From Pseudomonadota bacterium (GTDB lineage: Bacteria > Pseudomonadota > Gammaproteobacteria > Burkholderiales > Burkholderiaceae_C), in assembly GCA_021848345.1 (NCBI GenBank), contig JAJZUV010000004.1, positions 62,001-126,000 of the forward strand: a DNA stretch of 64,000 nt, written 5' to 3'. Made by a program: the position numbers and the translations under genes. Each line of letters begins with the position of its first letter. The first letter of the stretch is position 1. Shown in pieces: positions 35,940 through 45,365 of this stretch. The notes under the pieces are model-generated. The model saw nothing but the letters and a program-made list of their open reading frames with translations. It was not told where the DNA came from and did not search any database.

Positions 35940-36569
35940 ATGCAACGAACCGCCGCGATGATCGTTCGGGAGTACGGCCCGTGGCCGGACGTGGAGCAGG
36001 TGCATGGCGTCAGCCACGACGGCGCGCGGGTGTGGATCGCGACCGGCGACGCGCTCAGGGCGCTGGACCCGGCGAGCGGCGCCGAAGTGCGCCGCCTGCG
36101 CGTGCCCGCGCGCGCCGGAACCGCCTTCGACGGCACCTACCTCTACCAGATCGCCGACCAGCGCATCCAGAAGGTGGATCCGCAAAGCGGTGTCGTGGTC
36201 GCGACCATCCCCACGCCGGGCGACGGAGCCTCCGGCATGGCGTGGGCCGAGGGATGCCTGTGGGTGGGCCAGTACCGCAACCGCCGCATCCATCAGGTCG
36301 ACCCCGCCGACGGGCGGATCGTGCGGACCCTCGAATGCCAACGCTTCGTGACGGGGGTGAGCTGGGTCGACGACGAGCTCTGGCACGGCACCCGGGACGA
36401 CGAACACAGCGCCTTGTGCCGCATCGATCCGGGCAGCGGCGAAGTGCTGGAGCAGCTCGACCTGCCGCCTGGCACGACCGTCTCGGGCCTCGAGTCCGAC
36501 GGCGACGGAACCTTCTTCTGCGGCGGAGCCGCCAGCGGGCGGCTGCGGGCGGTGCGCCGACGCGCCTGA
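35940..36569 (+). CDS. Beta-propeller (glutamine-cyclotransferase/PQQ-like) protein
   Basis: A 209-residue protein of repeating blade-like units of about 40 residues: WIATGDALRALDPASGAEV, YQIADQRIQKVDPQSGVVV, WVGQYRNRRIHQVDPADGRI, and LCRIDPGSGEV. Each ends in a VDP/IDP-x-(S/D)G turn, the pattern of YVTN or cyclotransferase-like propellers. No signal peptide, so cytoplasmic. AGGAG precedes the ATG. Five blades are fewer than in a closed propeller, so it may pair or be a small variant. It lies 26 bp behind the regulator gene. Confidence 0.75.
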   Translation: MQRTAAMIVREYGPWPDVEQVHGVSHDGARVWIATGDALRALDPASGAEVRRLRVPARAGTAFDGTYLYQIADQRIQKVDPQSGVVVATIPTPGDGASGMAWAEGCLWVGQYRNRRIHQVDPADGRIVRTLECQRFVTGVSWVDDELWHGTRDDEHSALCRIDPGSGEVLEQLDLPPGTTVSGLESDGDGTFFCGGAASGRLRAVRRRA

Positions 36570-36627
36570 AGCCGCGGCCACGGCGCGACGAGCATCCGGC
36601 GGGCCGCCCGCCCGCTCAACCGACGGC

Positions 36628-37053
36628 TCAACCGCCGGAGCGATCCACGCGCCCGCGCCCCGCCTTGATCTGCGAGCGCTCGGCCTTCGCCTGGAGCCGG
36701 CGCCGACGCGAGGCGAGCGTCGGCCGGGTGGGACGCCGTGTCCTGGGGGCGTGCGCCACCGAGTTCACCAGCTCCTCCAGGCGGCGCATGGCCTCCTCCC
36801 GGTTGAGTTCCTGGCTACGGTGGGACTGCGCCTTGATGATCACCACGCCGTCCGCGGTGATGCGATGGTCGCGCAGGGCCAGCAGCCGGTCCTTCACCCC
36901 CTGGGGCAGCGACGAAGCGGCCACGTCGAAGCGCAACTGCACCGCGCTGGACAGCTTGTTCACGTTCTGCCCGCCCGGCCCCTGGGAACGCACGGCCTTG
37001 CATTCGACTTCCGAGGGGGCGATGGCGAGCACGGCGGGCATGGCGCGCAACAT
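36628..37053 (-). CDS. arfB: Peptidyl-tRNA hydrolase ArfB/YaeJ (ribosome rescue)
   Basis: A 141-residue release-factor-like protein with the catalytic GGQ in VRSQGPGGQNVNK and a lysine/arginine-rich tail (RRRRLQAKAERSQIKAGRG) that enters the empty mRNA channel. ArfB frees peptides from ribosomes stalled without a stop codon. No codon-recognition domain is present, as expected. Start codons at 37053 and 37041 are both possible. It is divergent from the glutathione S-transferase gene. Confidence 0.92.
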   Translation of the reverse strand: MLRAMPAVLAIAPSEVECKAVRSQGPGGQNVNKLSSAVQLRFDVAASSLPQGVKDRLLALRDHRITADGVVIIKAQSHRSQELNREEAMRRLEELVNSVAHAPRTRRPTRPTLASRRRRLQAKAERSQIKAGRGRVDRSGG

Positions 37054-37132
37054 GCTACGCCGTCGGGCGCCGCCTGGCGCCTGCGGGGATGGAATTGCTG
37101 GCATGATTCGACCCGCCACCCACTCCACCGAG

Positions 37133-37819
37133 ATGTCCATGCTCAGGCTCCTGATCGGCAACAAGAACTACTCGTCCTGGTCGATGCGCAGCTGGGTGCT
37201 GATGCGCGAGCTCGGCATCGGCTTCGAGGAGCAACTGGTGCGCTTCGACAGTTTCGAGCCCGATTCGGAGTTCAAGTCCGCACTGCAGCGCGTCGGAGGC
37301 GCGGGCAAGGTCCCGCTGCTCGTGGACCGGGATCTGGTGATCTGGGACACCATGGCCATCGCCGAATACCTGCACGAGTCCCATGCGGGCGTATGGCCCG
37401 CGGATTCCCGGGCGCGCGCGCGGGCGCGCAGCGTGTGCGCGGAAATGCACAGCGGTTTCGAGGCCCTGCGCTCGCACTGTCCGATGAACGTCGAGGCCAG
37501 CCTGGCCGAGGCGGGTCGGACCATCTGGCGCGAACAGGCCGCGGTGCGCGCCGACGTGGCGCGCATCGAGCAGTTGTGGGAAGATGCCCTGGCCGAACAC
37601 GGCGGGCCCCTGCTGTTCGGCGCCTTCAGCTACGCGGACGCCTGCTTCGCCCCCGTGTGCATACGCCTGCGCACCTACGCGCTGCCCCTGGGCGAACGCG
37701 CCCGGGCCTACGCGCAGCACGTGCTCGCGCTGACGTCGGTGGCGAGCTGGATGGAGCAGGCCGCCGCCGAGCATGACTTCCGCCCCTTCGAGGAGCCGTA
37801 CCGCCGCGGCGCCGACTGA
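37133..37819 (+). CDS. Glutathione S-transferase family protein
   Basis: A 228-residue cytoplasmic GST. The N-terminal thioredoxin-like domain begins RLLIGNKNYSSWSMRSW with the serine-rich glutathione motif, followed by GKVPLLVDRDLVIWDTMAIAEYL, which holds the cis-proline and the glutathione-binding Asp/Thr. The C-terminal domain is all helical. The ATGs at 37133 and 37139 are both possible. The start lies 79 bp from that of the divergent arfB. Confidence 0.93.
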   Translation: MSMLRLLIGNKNYSSWSMRSWVLMRELGIGFEEQLVRFDSFEPDSEFKSALQRVGGAGKVPLLVDRDLVIWDTMAIAEYLHESHAGVWPADSRARARARSVCAEMHSGFEALRSHCPMNVEASLAEAGRTIWREQAAVRADVARIEQLWEDALAEHGGPLLFGAFSYADACFAPVCIRLRTYALPLGERARAYAQHVLALTSVASWMEQAAAEHDFRPFEEPYRRGAD

Positions 37820-37844
37820 GACCGCCCGAGGTTGCGGGCCGGGG

Positions 37845-38675
37845 CTACTCGAGCATGTCCTGCAAGCCCTCGGTGAGTTCGGCCAACGCGGGCATGCGAG
37901 CGTCGATGGACTCCAGCGACAGCCCCAGGCGCCGGCCCACGGCATCCGGGAACACGGCGGCGCGGTCCTCCGGCGTCGTGCCCTGCAGTTCGGCGCGCGC
38001 GCGCCAGGCCCCCAGGTGCACGCAGGCGGCGGGATCGGAGAATTCCCGTCCCTCCAGCGGCATGGGCACCTGGCGCAGCGCCATGACCATGGGCTCGGGG
38101 AAATGCCAGGTACGCGCCAGCTCCGCGGCCACGTCGCCATGGTGGAAGCCCCACTCCTGGCGCTCCATGCTTGCGCGCCCGGCGTCCAGCACGGACAGCC
38201 TGCCATCCAGCGGTGCCACCTCCCGCGCCGCCGCGGCATGCAGATGCAGTTGCCCGATGCCGTGCATCAGCCCGACGGTGAACACGGTGTCGGGCTGCAT
38301 GCCGGCCTCGCCGGCCAGCCAGCGCGCCGCGCAGGCCACGAAAAGGTTGTAGCGCCAGAACTCCTGCAGGTCCATGCCCCGCGTATTGCGGAACGCGACG
38401 GCGATTCCGTTGCCCAGCACGAGGTTGCGCACCATCACGAAGCCCAGCATGCGCAAGGCGTCGTCGACGGAGCCGATGGTGCGCGAGAAGTGGAAATAGG
38501 CCGAGTTGGCCAGGCGCAGCAACTTGGCGCTGAGCACGGGATCGGTGGAGATCTGCGCGGCCACCTCGACGAAGGAAACGTTCTCGTCACTGAAGCTGCG
38601 CATGAGCTGCTGCGCGACCTTGGGTACCGTGGGGAGCTTGTGCGGCGGGTCCAGCAGGCTGCGCAGGGTCAACAT
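37845..38675 (-). CDS. HDOD domain signalling protein
   Basis: A 276-residue protein that is almost entirely HDOD: KLPTVPKVAQQLMRSFSDEN, ISTDPVLSAKLLRLANSAYF and TVFTVGLMHGIGQLHLH. The canonical HD pair of phosphohydrolases is replaced (HG), as usual for this non-catalytic family. HDOD proteins act in second-messenger and stress signalling. It lies 31 bp downstream of the DUF3141 gene on the same strand. Confidence 0.92.
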   Translation of the reverse strand: MLTLRSLLDPPHKLPTVPKVAQQLMRSFSDENVSFVEVAAQISTDPVLSAKLLRLANSAYFHFSRTIGSVDDALRMLGFVMVRNLVLGNGIAVAFRNTRGMDLQEFWRYNLFVACAARWLAGEAGMQPDTVFTVGLMHGIGQLHLHAAAAREVAPLDGRLSVLDAGRASMERQEWGFHHGDVAAELARTWHFPEPMVMALRQVPMPLEGREFSDPAACVHLGAWRARAELQGTTPEDRAAVFPDAVGRRLGLSLESIDARMPALAELTEGLQDMLE

Positions 38676-38706
38676 GGGCGTTCCGTTTCGGTGTGGGGCG
38701 AGGGGG

Positions 38707-41031
38707 TCAGCCGGCGGCCGGCTTGCGCCGCGCGCCGCGCGCGCGCCGCGTGGCGGTCTGGGTCGTCGGAAGGGATGCGGGCGCGGGCGTTTCCAACCCG
38801 CCCGTGAGGCTGCGCGCCAGGCCGATCACGCGCTGCGGATCGGCCCCCAGGGTCGCCATGAGGAACTCGATGATTTCCGAGCGCGGGTTGTCCAGCGTGG
38901 GCTCGATCATCATCACGGCCGCGGCCAGAGCCAGCGCCCGCTCGCGGGTCGCGCGATCGGGCAGCATGGTTTCGAGGGCGTTGAGCGCTTCCACCGGCGC
39001 CACCGCGGTGATGCGCGCCTGCTCCTTGAGCACGCGGGTCCAGTCGATGTCGGCCGGCACCCCCTCGCGTCCCTGCGCGGGCATGCGCGCCAGCAGGCGG
39101 GCCAGGCGCAGACTGCGACGCTCGAAGGCTCCGATGGAGGCCATGCCCGCCAGCACGATGCGGCACACGGCCTGCGCGAAGCCGCCCTGCTCCACCTGCT
39201 CCAGCACCTGCGCGCGGGTCTGCTCGATGAACTGGCCGGCCCAGGCCCGCGCGCGCTCGGCGTCGGGCGCATCCGGCGCGAACCAGGCGCCCAGCCCGGC
39301 GGGCCCGTAGACCTGGCGCGCCCACGCCACCGCGAAGGCATCGCGCTGTTCGCGCAGGCGATCCAGGTTCGCGCGCATGGCGGCATCCACGCGCCGCTGC
39401 GCGTTCAGCAAGGGGTTTCCGGGGCGCACGGACACGCGCCGGGCGCGCGCCTGCCGGGCCAGACGACGAATCGTCGGTGCCGCCGGCGCGGCATCGCTGA
39501 GCAGCTCGCGCTGCAGGCGCAGCGGATGCAGCCTTCCCGCGGCGTCGCCCATGCCCCGGTGCGCGAAGGCCCGCACCCACGGGCGCATGCAGGCCTTGTA
39601 CCACTGCGCGTTGAGCGCCGATACCTTGGCGATGCTGGAGAACAACGCCTCCTCGTCGCGCCCCTCGGGGTTGAGGTCCAGGATGTCCTGCATGGTGCGA
39701 TGCTCGTAGTGCACGCTGTAGTCACCCGGCTCCAGGCAGTCCCAGCGCTGCACGTCGACACCGTCCTTGGCCTGCAGTCTCATCTCGTACAGTCCCGGCG
39801 GAAGGCTCTCGATCACGTCCAGGGAGCTCACCAGCTGGTCGTGCTCCTTGCGCGCGATCTCGCCGCCGACGAAGATGCCCAGGTGCCCGACGCTCTCGTG
39901 CAACACGTAGACGACGGTGCGCCCGGCCGCCGCGATGGCGCGTTCGTCTCCCCAGGTGTCGATGATCCAGTTCAGCGCCTGGGGCACCGGCGTGATGTTG
40001 TCGCCGTGGGATGCGAACACGACGACCGGCGCACGGATCGCGCGCAGGTCGATGGCACGCTCGCCGTCCCGCAACTCGCCCCGCGCCAGCCGGTTACCCA
40101 CGAACAGGTCTTCGACGATGGTCTCGATCTCGGCGCCGGTCATGCGGAAATAGCCCCCCCACCACCGCTCGAAATCCAGGAAGCGCGGAGCCTCGCTGTC
40201 CACCTCGGACCACAACTTGTAGTAGCGGCTCCACAGCGTGTTGGCCGGGTTGAGCCTCTCGAAATTGTCCACCAGATGCGCGCCGTCGAAGCGGTCGGCG
40301 CCCAGGTCGGCGGCCAGCGAGGCCAGCCAGGTTCCGCCCAGCGCCGCCCCCGCGTAGCGCATCGGGTTCAAGGTCGAGGCCCCCGCCCAGTACGACAGCG
40401 GCGCGCCCACCACCATGAGCGGGCCGAACAGCTCGGGTCGCGCGGCGTCGAGGGCCATCATGGCCCAGCCGGCCTGACAATTCCCCACGACCACCGGCCG
40501 TGCGCCGCAGGCCGCATGCCGCGCGCCCACCTCCTCCAGGAACCGCGCCTGCGCTCGCATCACATCCTGCAGGGTCTGCCCCTCCTCGGGCTGGGGGCGA
40601 AAGGTCACGAAATACACCGGGTGCCCGGCGCGCATGGCCACCCCGACCTCGGAATCGTTCTTGAAGCCGCCGATTCCCGGCCCATGCCCGGCGCGCGGAT
40701 CCACCACCACCAGCGGGCGCAGATCCTCGCGCGCCGGCAGATCCTTCGGCGGGATCACCCGCAGCAAGGCGTAGTTGCAGGGGCGCTCGAAGCGCGCGCC
40801 GTCGAGCACCAGCTCGTGCTCGAACTTGAGCAGCGCCGGGGTGCCCCGCTCCAGGTGCTCCCGATAGGCGTTGCCCCGATCGAGCAGGGCATCCAGGAAC
40901 AGCGCGGTGCGTTGCGCCGCATCCGCCCAGTATTCCCGCACATCCTCCGGCGTGGGCATGCGCTCCCGGGCCGACTCGTCCGGGGCGGTCGAGGCTGGCG
41001 CGGAAGGCGGCGACTTTCTGCGGCTGGGCAT
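38707..41031 (-). CDS. DUF3141 alpha/beta-hydrolase-fold protein
   Basis: A 774-residue protein related to polyhydroxyalkanoate synthase. The hydrolase-like region (about 90-430) contains VVVVDPRAGHGPGIGGFK, the nucleophile elbow VVGNCQAGWA and the Asp/His segments ASHGDN and HESVGHLG. The elbow has Cys in G-N-C-Q-A, as in PHA synthases, but lacks the second glycine of the lipase box. The last 300 residues are helical and the end is basic (TRRARGARRKPAAG). GAGGA precedes the ATG at 41031. Function unknown; the HDOD gene follows. Confidence 0.88.
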   Translation of the reverse strand: MPSRRKSPPSAPASTAPDESARERMPTPEDVREYWADAAQRTALFLDALLDRGNAYREHLERGTPALLKFEHELVLDGARFERPCNYALLRVIPPKDLPAREDLRPLVVVDPRAGHGPGIGGFKNDSEVGVAMRAGHPVYFVTFRPQPEEGQTLQDVMRAQARFLEEVGARHAACGARPVVVGNCQAGWAMMALDAARPELFGPLMVVGAPLSYWAGASTLNPMRYAGAALGGTWLASLAADLGADRFDGAHLVDNFERLNPANTLWSRYYKLWSEVDSEAPRFLDFERWWGGYFRMTGAEIETIVEDLFVGNRLARGELRDGERAIDLRAIRAPVVVFASHGDNITPVPQALNWIIDTWGDERAIAAAGRTVVYVLHESVGHLGIFVGGEIARKEHDQLVSSLDVIESLPPGLYEMRLQAKDGVDVQRWDCLEPGDYSVHYEHRTMQDILDLNPEGRDEEALFSSIAKVSALNAQWYKACMRPWVRAFAHRGMGDAAGRLHPLRLQRELLSDAAPAAPTIRRLARQARARRVSVRPGNPLLNAQRRVDAAMRANLDRLREQRDAFAVAWARQVYGPAGLGAWFAPDAPDAERARAWAGQFIEQTRAQVLEQVEQGGFAQAVCRIVLAGMASIGAFERRSLRLARLLARMPAQGREGVPADIDWTRVLKEQARITAVAPVEALNALETMLPDRATRERALALAAAVMMIEPTLDNPRSEIIEFLMATLGADPQRVIGLARSLTGGLETPAPASLPTTQTATRRARGARRKPAAG

Positions 41032-41348
41032 CGCTGGGTCCTCGAACGCGGGGACGCGCCGCGTGCGGCGGCGCGCCCGGAATGCCCGACCTGCCCGTTC
41101 GGACAGGCGCCGGGCCGTGGTCCTTCGATGTGCGCGATGGTAGGACGCACGGCCCCGAGCCGGCAACGCCTGCGGCGCGCGGCGCGACGGCGCGATGCAC
41201 CGCAGGCCCCTGGATCGAGGGGGGCCGGGTCGCGCCGCGCCAGCCCATGGCGCAACAGCGCCGCCGCTTCGGGCGACGCGCGGAACTGCCCGGCAGGGCT
41301 TGAGAGCCGGCGCTGTGGCATGCTGCGAGCCATGCTGGCGTTCACGAG
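41032..41348. other. Intergenic region between the DUF3141 and patatin genes
   Basis: A 317-bp G+C-rich divergent spacer. It holds a small perfect hairpin (CGCCGC-GT-GCGGCG at 41057-41070) and must contain the promoters of both flanking genes, but I see no convincing hexamer pair, operator or small gene. Confidence 0.5.
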
Positions 41349-42374
41349 ATGACATCGATGAGACTCGACCGCTTGCCCGGAAGTCGCGGCGCTGCCTTGA
41401 ACCTTGGATTGCAGGGTGGCGGCGCGCACGGCGCCTTCACCTGGGGGGTGCTCGACGCGCTGCTCGAGCATGGGCGCTGGGACGTCCACGCGCTCAGCGG
41501 AAGCAGCGCGGGCGCGCTCAACGCGGTGATGCTGGCGCAGGGCCTGCGGCAAGGTGGCCCCGATGCCGCGCGCGAGCTCCTGCAGCGTTTCTGGACAGGA
41601 CTTGCCGCGTGCATGCCGGCCACCTGGGTTTCCCAGACGGGCGAGGATCTCGGCCTGGGCGCTCCGCTGCGCATGGCACTGCAATGGGCGCAGTGGCTTT
41701 CACCCTACCAGTTCAACCCGCTGGACCTGAATCCGCTACGCGACCTGCTCGCCGATCTGGTCGACTTCGAGTGCCTGCGAGACCCCCGCGCACCGCGCCT
41801 GTACATCGGCGCCACGCACGCCGGGAGCGGGCGCCTGAAGCTGTTTCGCAACGCCGAACTGAGCCTGCAGGCGCTGCTGGCCTCCACCTGCCTGCCCAAC
41901 GTGCATCACGCGGTGGAGATCGACGGCCAGCCCTATTGGGACGGGGGTTTCTCCGCCAACCCTCCGTTGATGCCCCTGGTCTTCGAGCAGGGCTGCGCCG
42001 ATACCGTGCTGGTGCTGCTGAGCCCGCTGGACCTCGGGCCCGCGCCGCGCAGCGCCGAGGGCATCCGCTCGCGCATGCTGGAACTGGCCTTCAACGGTCC
42101 GCTGGTGCGCGAGCTCCAGTTGCTGCGCGAGGCACGGCGCCAGCTCGCGGGAAGCGTGTGGCCCTGCGGACGCCTGCCGCGACGCCTGGCGCGCGCCAGG
42201 CTGCACTGCATCGATGCCGGCGAGGCCCTGCAGGAACTGGACGGCCACAGCCGCATGGTGATCCACCTGGGCTTTTTCCAGCGCCTGCGCGACCACGGGC
42301 GCGAACAGGCTCAGCGCTGGATGCGCGAACATGGCCCGGCGCTCGGGCACCGATCGAGCATGCCCGACGATTGA
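41349..42374 (+). CDS. Patatin-like phospholipase
   Basis: A 341-residue serine hydrolase with the complete patatin signature: the oxyanion loop LQGGGAHGAF (residues 21-30), the nucleophile elbow GSSAG with Ser53, and the catalytic Asp in YWDGGFSANPPL. Such enzymes deacylate phospholipids. No signal peptide or porin domain is attached, so it is probably cytoplasmic. The second in-frame ATG at 41358 is an alternative start. Members often lie near PHB or DUF3141 genes, which fits the neighbour. Confidence 0.92.
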   Translation: MTSMRLDRLPGSRGAALNLGLQGGGAHGAFTWGVLDALLEHGRWDVHALSGSSAGALNAVMLAQGLRQGGPDAARELLQRFWTGLAACMPATWVSQTGEDLGLGAPLRMALQWAQWLSPYQFNPLDLNPLRDLLADLVDFECLRDPRAPRLYIGATHAGSGRLKLFRNAELSLQALLASTCLPNVHHAVEIDGQPYWDGGFSANPPLMPLVFEQGCADTVLVLLSPLDLGPAPRSAEGIRSRMLELAFNGPLVRELQLLREARRQLAGSVWPCGRLPRRLARARLHCIDAGEALQELDGHSRMVIHLGFFQRLRDHGREQAQRWMREHGPALGHRSSMPDD

Positions 42375-42444
42375 CCGACAATCGCCATCGACGTCGGCCC
42401 TGCCAGGCAGCCGACCCATCACCTCCCATTCCCGAAGGAAAGCC

Positions 42445-42846
42445 ATGATCGTCTACGCGCAGGAGCCCGAGTTGAGCGCGGAGGAATTCCGCCAGGTGCT
42501 GGTCGCCTCGACCCTGGGCGAACGCAGACCGATCGACGATCTCGATCGCCTGGAGCGGATGCTGCGCAACGCCGACATCGTGGTCACCGCCCGCCACGAG
42601 TCGCGGCTGGTCGGGGTGTCGCGCGCCGTGACCGATTTTTCCTACTGCTGCTATTTGTCGGACCTGGCCGTCGATGCCGCCTGCCAGCGCCAGGGAATCG
42701 GCCGCCGCCTGATCGACGAGACGCGCCGCGTGGCGGGCGAGCAGGCGACCCTGATCCTGGTCGCGGCCCCCGCGGCCGAGAGCTACTACCCGCACATCGG
42801 CATGAAGCACCTGGCCAGTTGCTGGGCGATCCCGCGGACGCGCTGA
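42445..42846 (+). CDS. GNAT family N-acetyltransferase
   Basis: A 133-residue single-domain GNAT enzyme. Motif A for acetyl-CoA binding is DLAVDAACQRQGIGRRLIDE, and motif B is around ESYYPHIGMKHL. AAGGAAAGCC precedes the ATG at 42445. The substrate cannot be inferred. It follows the patatin gene by 70 bp on the same strand. Confidence 0.93.
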   Translation: MIVYAQEPELSAEEFRQVLVASTLGERRPIDDLDRLERMLRNADIVVTARHESRLVGVSRAVTDFSYCCYLSDLAVDAACQRQGIGRRLIDETRRVAGEQATLILVAAPAAESYYPHIGMKHLASCWAIPRTR

Positions 42847-42906
42847 CCGGCCGTCGCCGCCCCACGGACCGGCCCGGCTGGCGAAGCAGCGCGGGCGCCC
42901 GCGGCG

Positions 42907-43800
42907 TCACGCGAGCCGCGCCTGCGCGTCCATGCTCCGCAAGGCCTCCCAGCCGCCGATCAGGCGTGCCGCCAGTTCCGCACTGGCAGGCACGAAGGGA
43001 AGGCGCAACTCCGGCTCGCAGTACCCGAGATGCGCCAGCAGCGCCTTGAGGGGCGCGGGGTTGGGCTCGGCGAACAGTTCTGCGACCATGGGCTGCAGCG
43101 CGACCGCGATGCGGCGCGCGCTCGCGAGTTCCCCGGCACGCAGCAACTCGAACATGTGCACATGCCACTGCGGAAGAATGTGCGCGGCGGCGGCGATCGT
43201 GCCATGGGCGCCCAGGCAAAGGGCCGCGAAGTTCTGGCCGTCGTCTCCCGAGAACACGCGCAGGCCCGTTTCGTGGACCAGCCGGAGCATGCGCTCCATG
43301 CTGCCGCCGCACTCCTTGATCCCGACCACCCGCGGGTCACGCGCCAGGGCCCGCAGGGTTTCCAGTTCGACGTTCACGCCCGCGCGATAGGGAATGTTGT
43401 AGACCAGGATCGGCAGGTCCGCGGCCTGCGCGACGGCTTCGATGTGCCGCCGCACGCCGTCCTGGCTGGGACGCACGTATGGCGGAGGGGTCACCAGCAA
43501 ACCGTCGGGCCGCAGCGCGGCCAGGGCGCGTGCCCGTTCCACGGCGGCGGACGTGGCGGCCTGCGAAAGCCCCAGCACGACGGGCAGCTTCGGAGCCGCC
43601 TCGCGCAGCGTGGCGAACACCCCTTCCTGCTCCGCGGGCGTCAACAGCGCGCCCTCGCCCGTGGTGGCGCCGGCCACCAGACCGGCCACGCCATGCGCCT
43701 GCAGGTGACTCGCCAGTCGCGCCAGCGCGGCACGATCCACCTCGCCGCGCTGAAACGGGGTCACGATGGGAACCCAGATGCCTTCCAGAACCTGATGCAT
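42907..43800 (-). CDS. dapA: 4-hydroxy-tetrahydrodipicolinate synthase family protein
   Basis: A 297-residue class I aldolase of the DapA family. The Schiff-base Lys162 lies in VVGIKECGG, the catalytic Tyr134 in VYNIPYRAG and the conserved Thr pair in GATTGEG (46-47), all within one residue of the E. coli enzyme numbering. A perfect-looking ribosome site, GAGGAGG, precedes 43800. It condenses pyruvate with aspartate semialdehyde in lysine synthesis, but the family also holds other pyruvate aldolases, and the gene stands alone here, so it may be a paralogue. Confidence 0.87.
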   Translation of the reverse strand: MHQVLEGIWVPIVTPFQRGEVDRAALARLASHLQAHGVAGLVAGATTGEGALLTPAEQEGVFATLREAAPKLPVVLGLSQAATSAAVERARALAALRPDGLLVTPPPYVRPSQDGVRRHIEAVAQAADLPILVYNIPYRAGVNVELETLRALARDPRVVGIKECGGSMERMLRLVHETGLRVFSGDDGQNFAALCLGAHGTIAAAAHILPQWHVHMFELLRAGELASARRIAVALQPMVAELFAEPNPAPLKALLAHLGYCEPELRLPFVPASAELAARLIGGWEALRSMDAQARLA

Positions 43801-44041
43801 GCCAAACCTCCTCGAGAAACGATGCTTGGGAATCGTTCCGCGGCGCGAGGCCGAAGCGAGGCTGGGTTCGAAGGCGAGGCAATCCGCAACCATCCCGTCC
43901 GGCTCCGCGCCTGACGGGACGCGACATCCCCGTCAGTGGAGACGCCGTTCTTGGGATTTCAGCCCACGCGCATGCCGGACCGCCGTCGCGGCTGCGACGG
44001 CCGAGCAGTCGGGATGCATCGGGCGGGCGGGCATGGGAGTT

Positions 44042-45244
44042 TCAAGGGGCCGAGGCCCGAGTGTATTCCGGGGCCGGATCTTGCGGCGAATCCGGCGCGC
44101 TCACCGACCCCGGCAGGCTTACCACCACCTTGCTGGCGGAGACTCCCCGGGCCAGTCGCCGCATGGCCTCGGGAATGGCGTCGAGTCCCATGCCGGTCAC
44201 CAGGGGCCGCGGCGCGGCCTGAAAGCGCCCCGAGGCCAGCGCCGGCTCCAGGAAGTCCTCGAACAGCCGCGCACCCCTGGGGTCGTGGATCACCGAGGTC
44301 CCCCAGATCGAGCTGGTGCGCACCCCGCGCAGGCGCGCGCGCAGGGCCAGGCGCGCGAAACCCAGGGCCAGGCGCGGCAGCCGCCCGAGCTTCCAGCGAA
44401 ACTGCGCCTCGAGCGGCGCATCGACGAGGGATACGGGCGTGCTCGCCATCGCCACCCGCCGGGGCCCCGCGCAACGCCCGGCCACGTCGATGCAGGCGTC
44501 GCCGGCGCCGACGGCCACGCACAGCACGCCCGCCAGCGCGGAGCCGCCGATCGCCTCCACCACCCTGGCCGCCGCCGCCGGGTCGTGGTAATCGACGCAG
44601 GCCGTGGCGCCCAGGCTCCGGGCATGCTCGAAGTTGTGCGCGGAGCAGGTCGCGATCACCCGATACCCGGCGGCCGCGGCGAGCTGCACCGCGCAGCTGC
44701 CCACGCTGGTGGCCGCACCCCACACCAGCACGCTCTCGCCGCGCGCCAGGCTCGCGGGATCCGGCGAAGGCCGCCGCAGCCCGAGATGTTCGGACAGGAA
44801 CAGCCCGCAGGCCGCCGTGGCGAAGGCCAGGGGCAGCACGGCGGCCTGCTCGAAGCTCAGGTCCGGCGGGATGCGCGCGACGCAGGCCTCGCGCAGGATC
44901 ACGCATTCCTGGAACGCGCCCTCGACCGGCCGGTTCGCCGCCTTTTCGACCCCCAGGGCCAGGCCCAGCACGCGATCCCCGGGCACCAGACGGCGGACGC
45001 CGGGGCCCACCGCCAGCACCTCCCCGGCGAGGTCCGAACCGAGCACGGCCGGGTAGCGCAGCCACGGAGTCACGAGGCCGCCCAGGGACTGCACGATGCC
45101 GTCGAAGGGATTGATGGCGACGGCGCGATTGCGCACCAGGACCTCTCCGCGGCCGGGCGCCGTGCGTGGGGCCTGGTCGACGCGAAGGGGCTGGCGCGCG
45201 GCGTGCAGCCAGGCGGCGCGGGGGTTCGTGGGAGGCATGTGCAT
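44042..45244 (-). CDS. Zinc-type alcohol dehydrogenase-like (MDR) oxidoreductase
   Basis: A 400-residue medium-chain reductase. The N-terminal GroES-like part shows AINPFDGIVQSLGG and YPAVLGSDLAGEVLAVGPGV; the NAD(P) domain shows WGAATSVGSCAVQLAAAAGY. The structural-zinc cysteines are absent and the sequence is of the zinc-independent trans-enoyl reductase/quinone reductase kind. Start codons at 45244 and 45238 are both ATG; a TTG at 45259 is less likely. It is divergent from an AraC regulator that probably controls it. Confidence 0.88.
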   Translation of the reverse strand: MHMPPTNPRAAWLHAARQPLRVDQAPRTAPGRGEVLVRNRAVAINPFDGIVQSLGGLVTPWLRYPAVLGSDLAGEVLAVGPGVRRLVPGDRVLGLALGVEKAANRPVEGAFQECVILREACVARIPPDLSFEQAAVLPLAFATAACGLFLSEHLGLRRPSPDPASLARGESVLVWGAATSVGSCAVQLAAAAGYRVIATCSAHNFEHARSLGATACVDYHDPAAAARVVEAIGGSALAGVLCVAVGAGDACIDVAGRCAGPRRVAMASTPVSLVDAPLEAQFRWKLGRLPRLALGFARLALRARLRGVRTSSIWGTSVIHDPRGARLFEDFLEPALASGRFQAAPRPLVTGMGLDAIPEAMRRLARGVSASKVVVSLPGSVSAPDSPQDPAPEYTRASAP

Positions 45245-45311
45245 GGATTCGCTGGACAAGACCCCCTGCGCATCGCAGAGGCCTGGATGTCCAGACTCTA
45301 GGCCACGGATA

Positions 45312-45359
45312 ATGAACGATCTACGATGAACCGTCCGTATTTCTTTCTTGTTCGTTCAT
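45312..45359. promoter_or_regulatory. Repeats in the oxidoreductase-araC spacer
   Basis: ATGAACGA (45312-45319) and TCGTTCAT (45352-45359) are perfect 8-bp inverted copies, and a third ATGAAC lies at 45326-45331 as a direct repeat 14 bp after the first. AraC proteins bind direct half-sites of this kind. The element sits directly upstream of the araC start at 45366, so autoregulation is likely. Confidence 0.45.
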
Positions 45360-45365
45360 ACCGCC

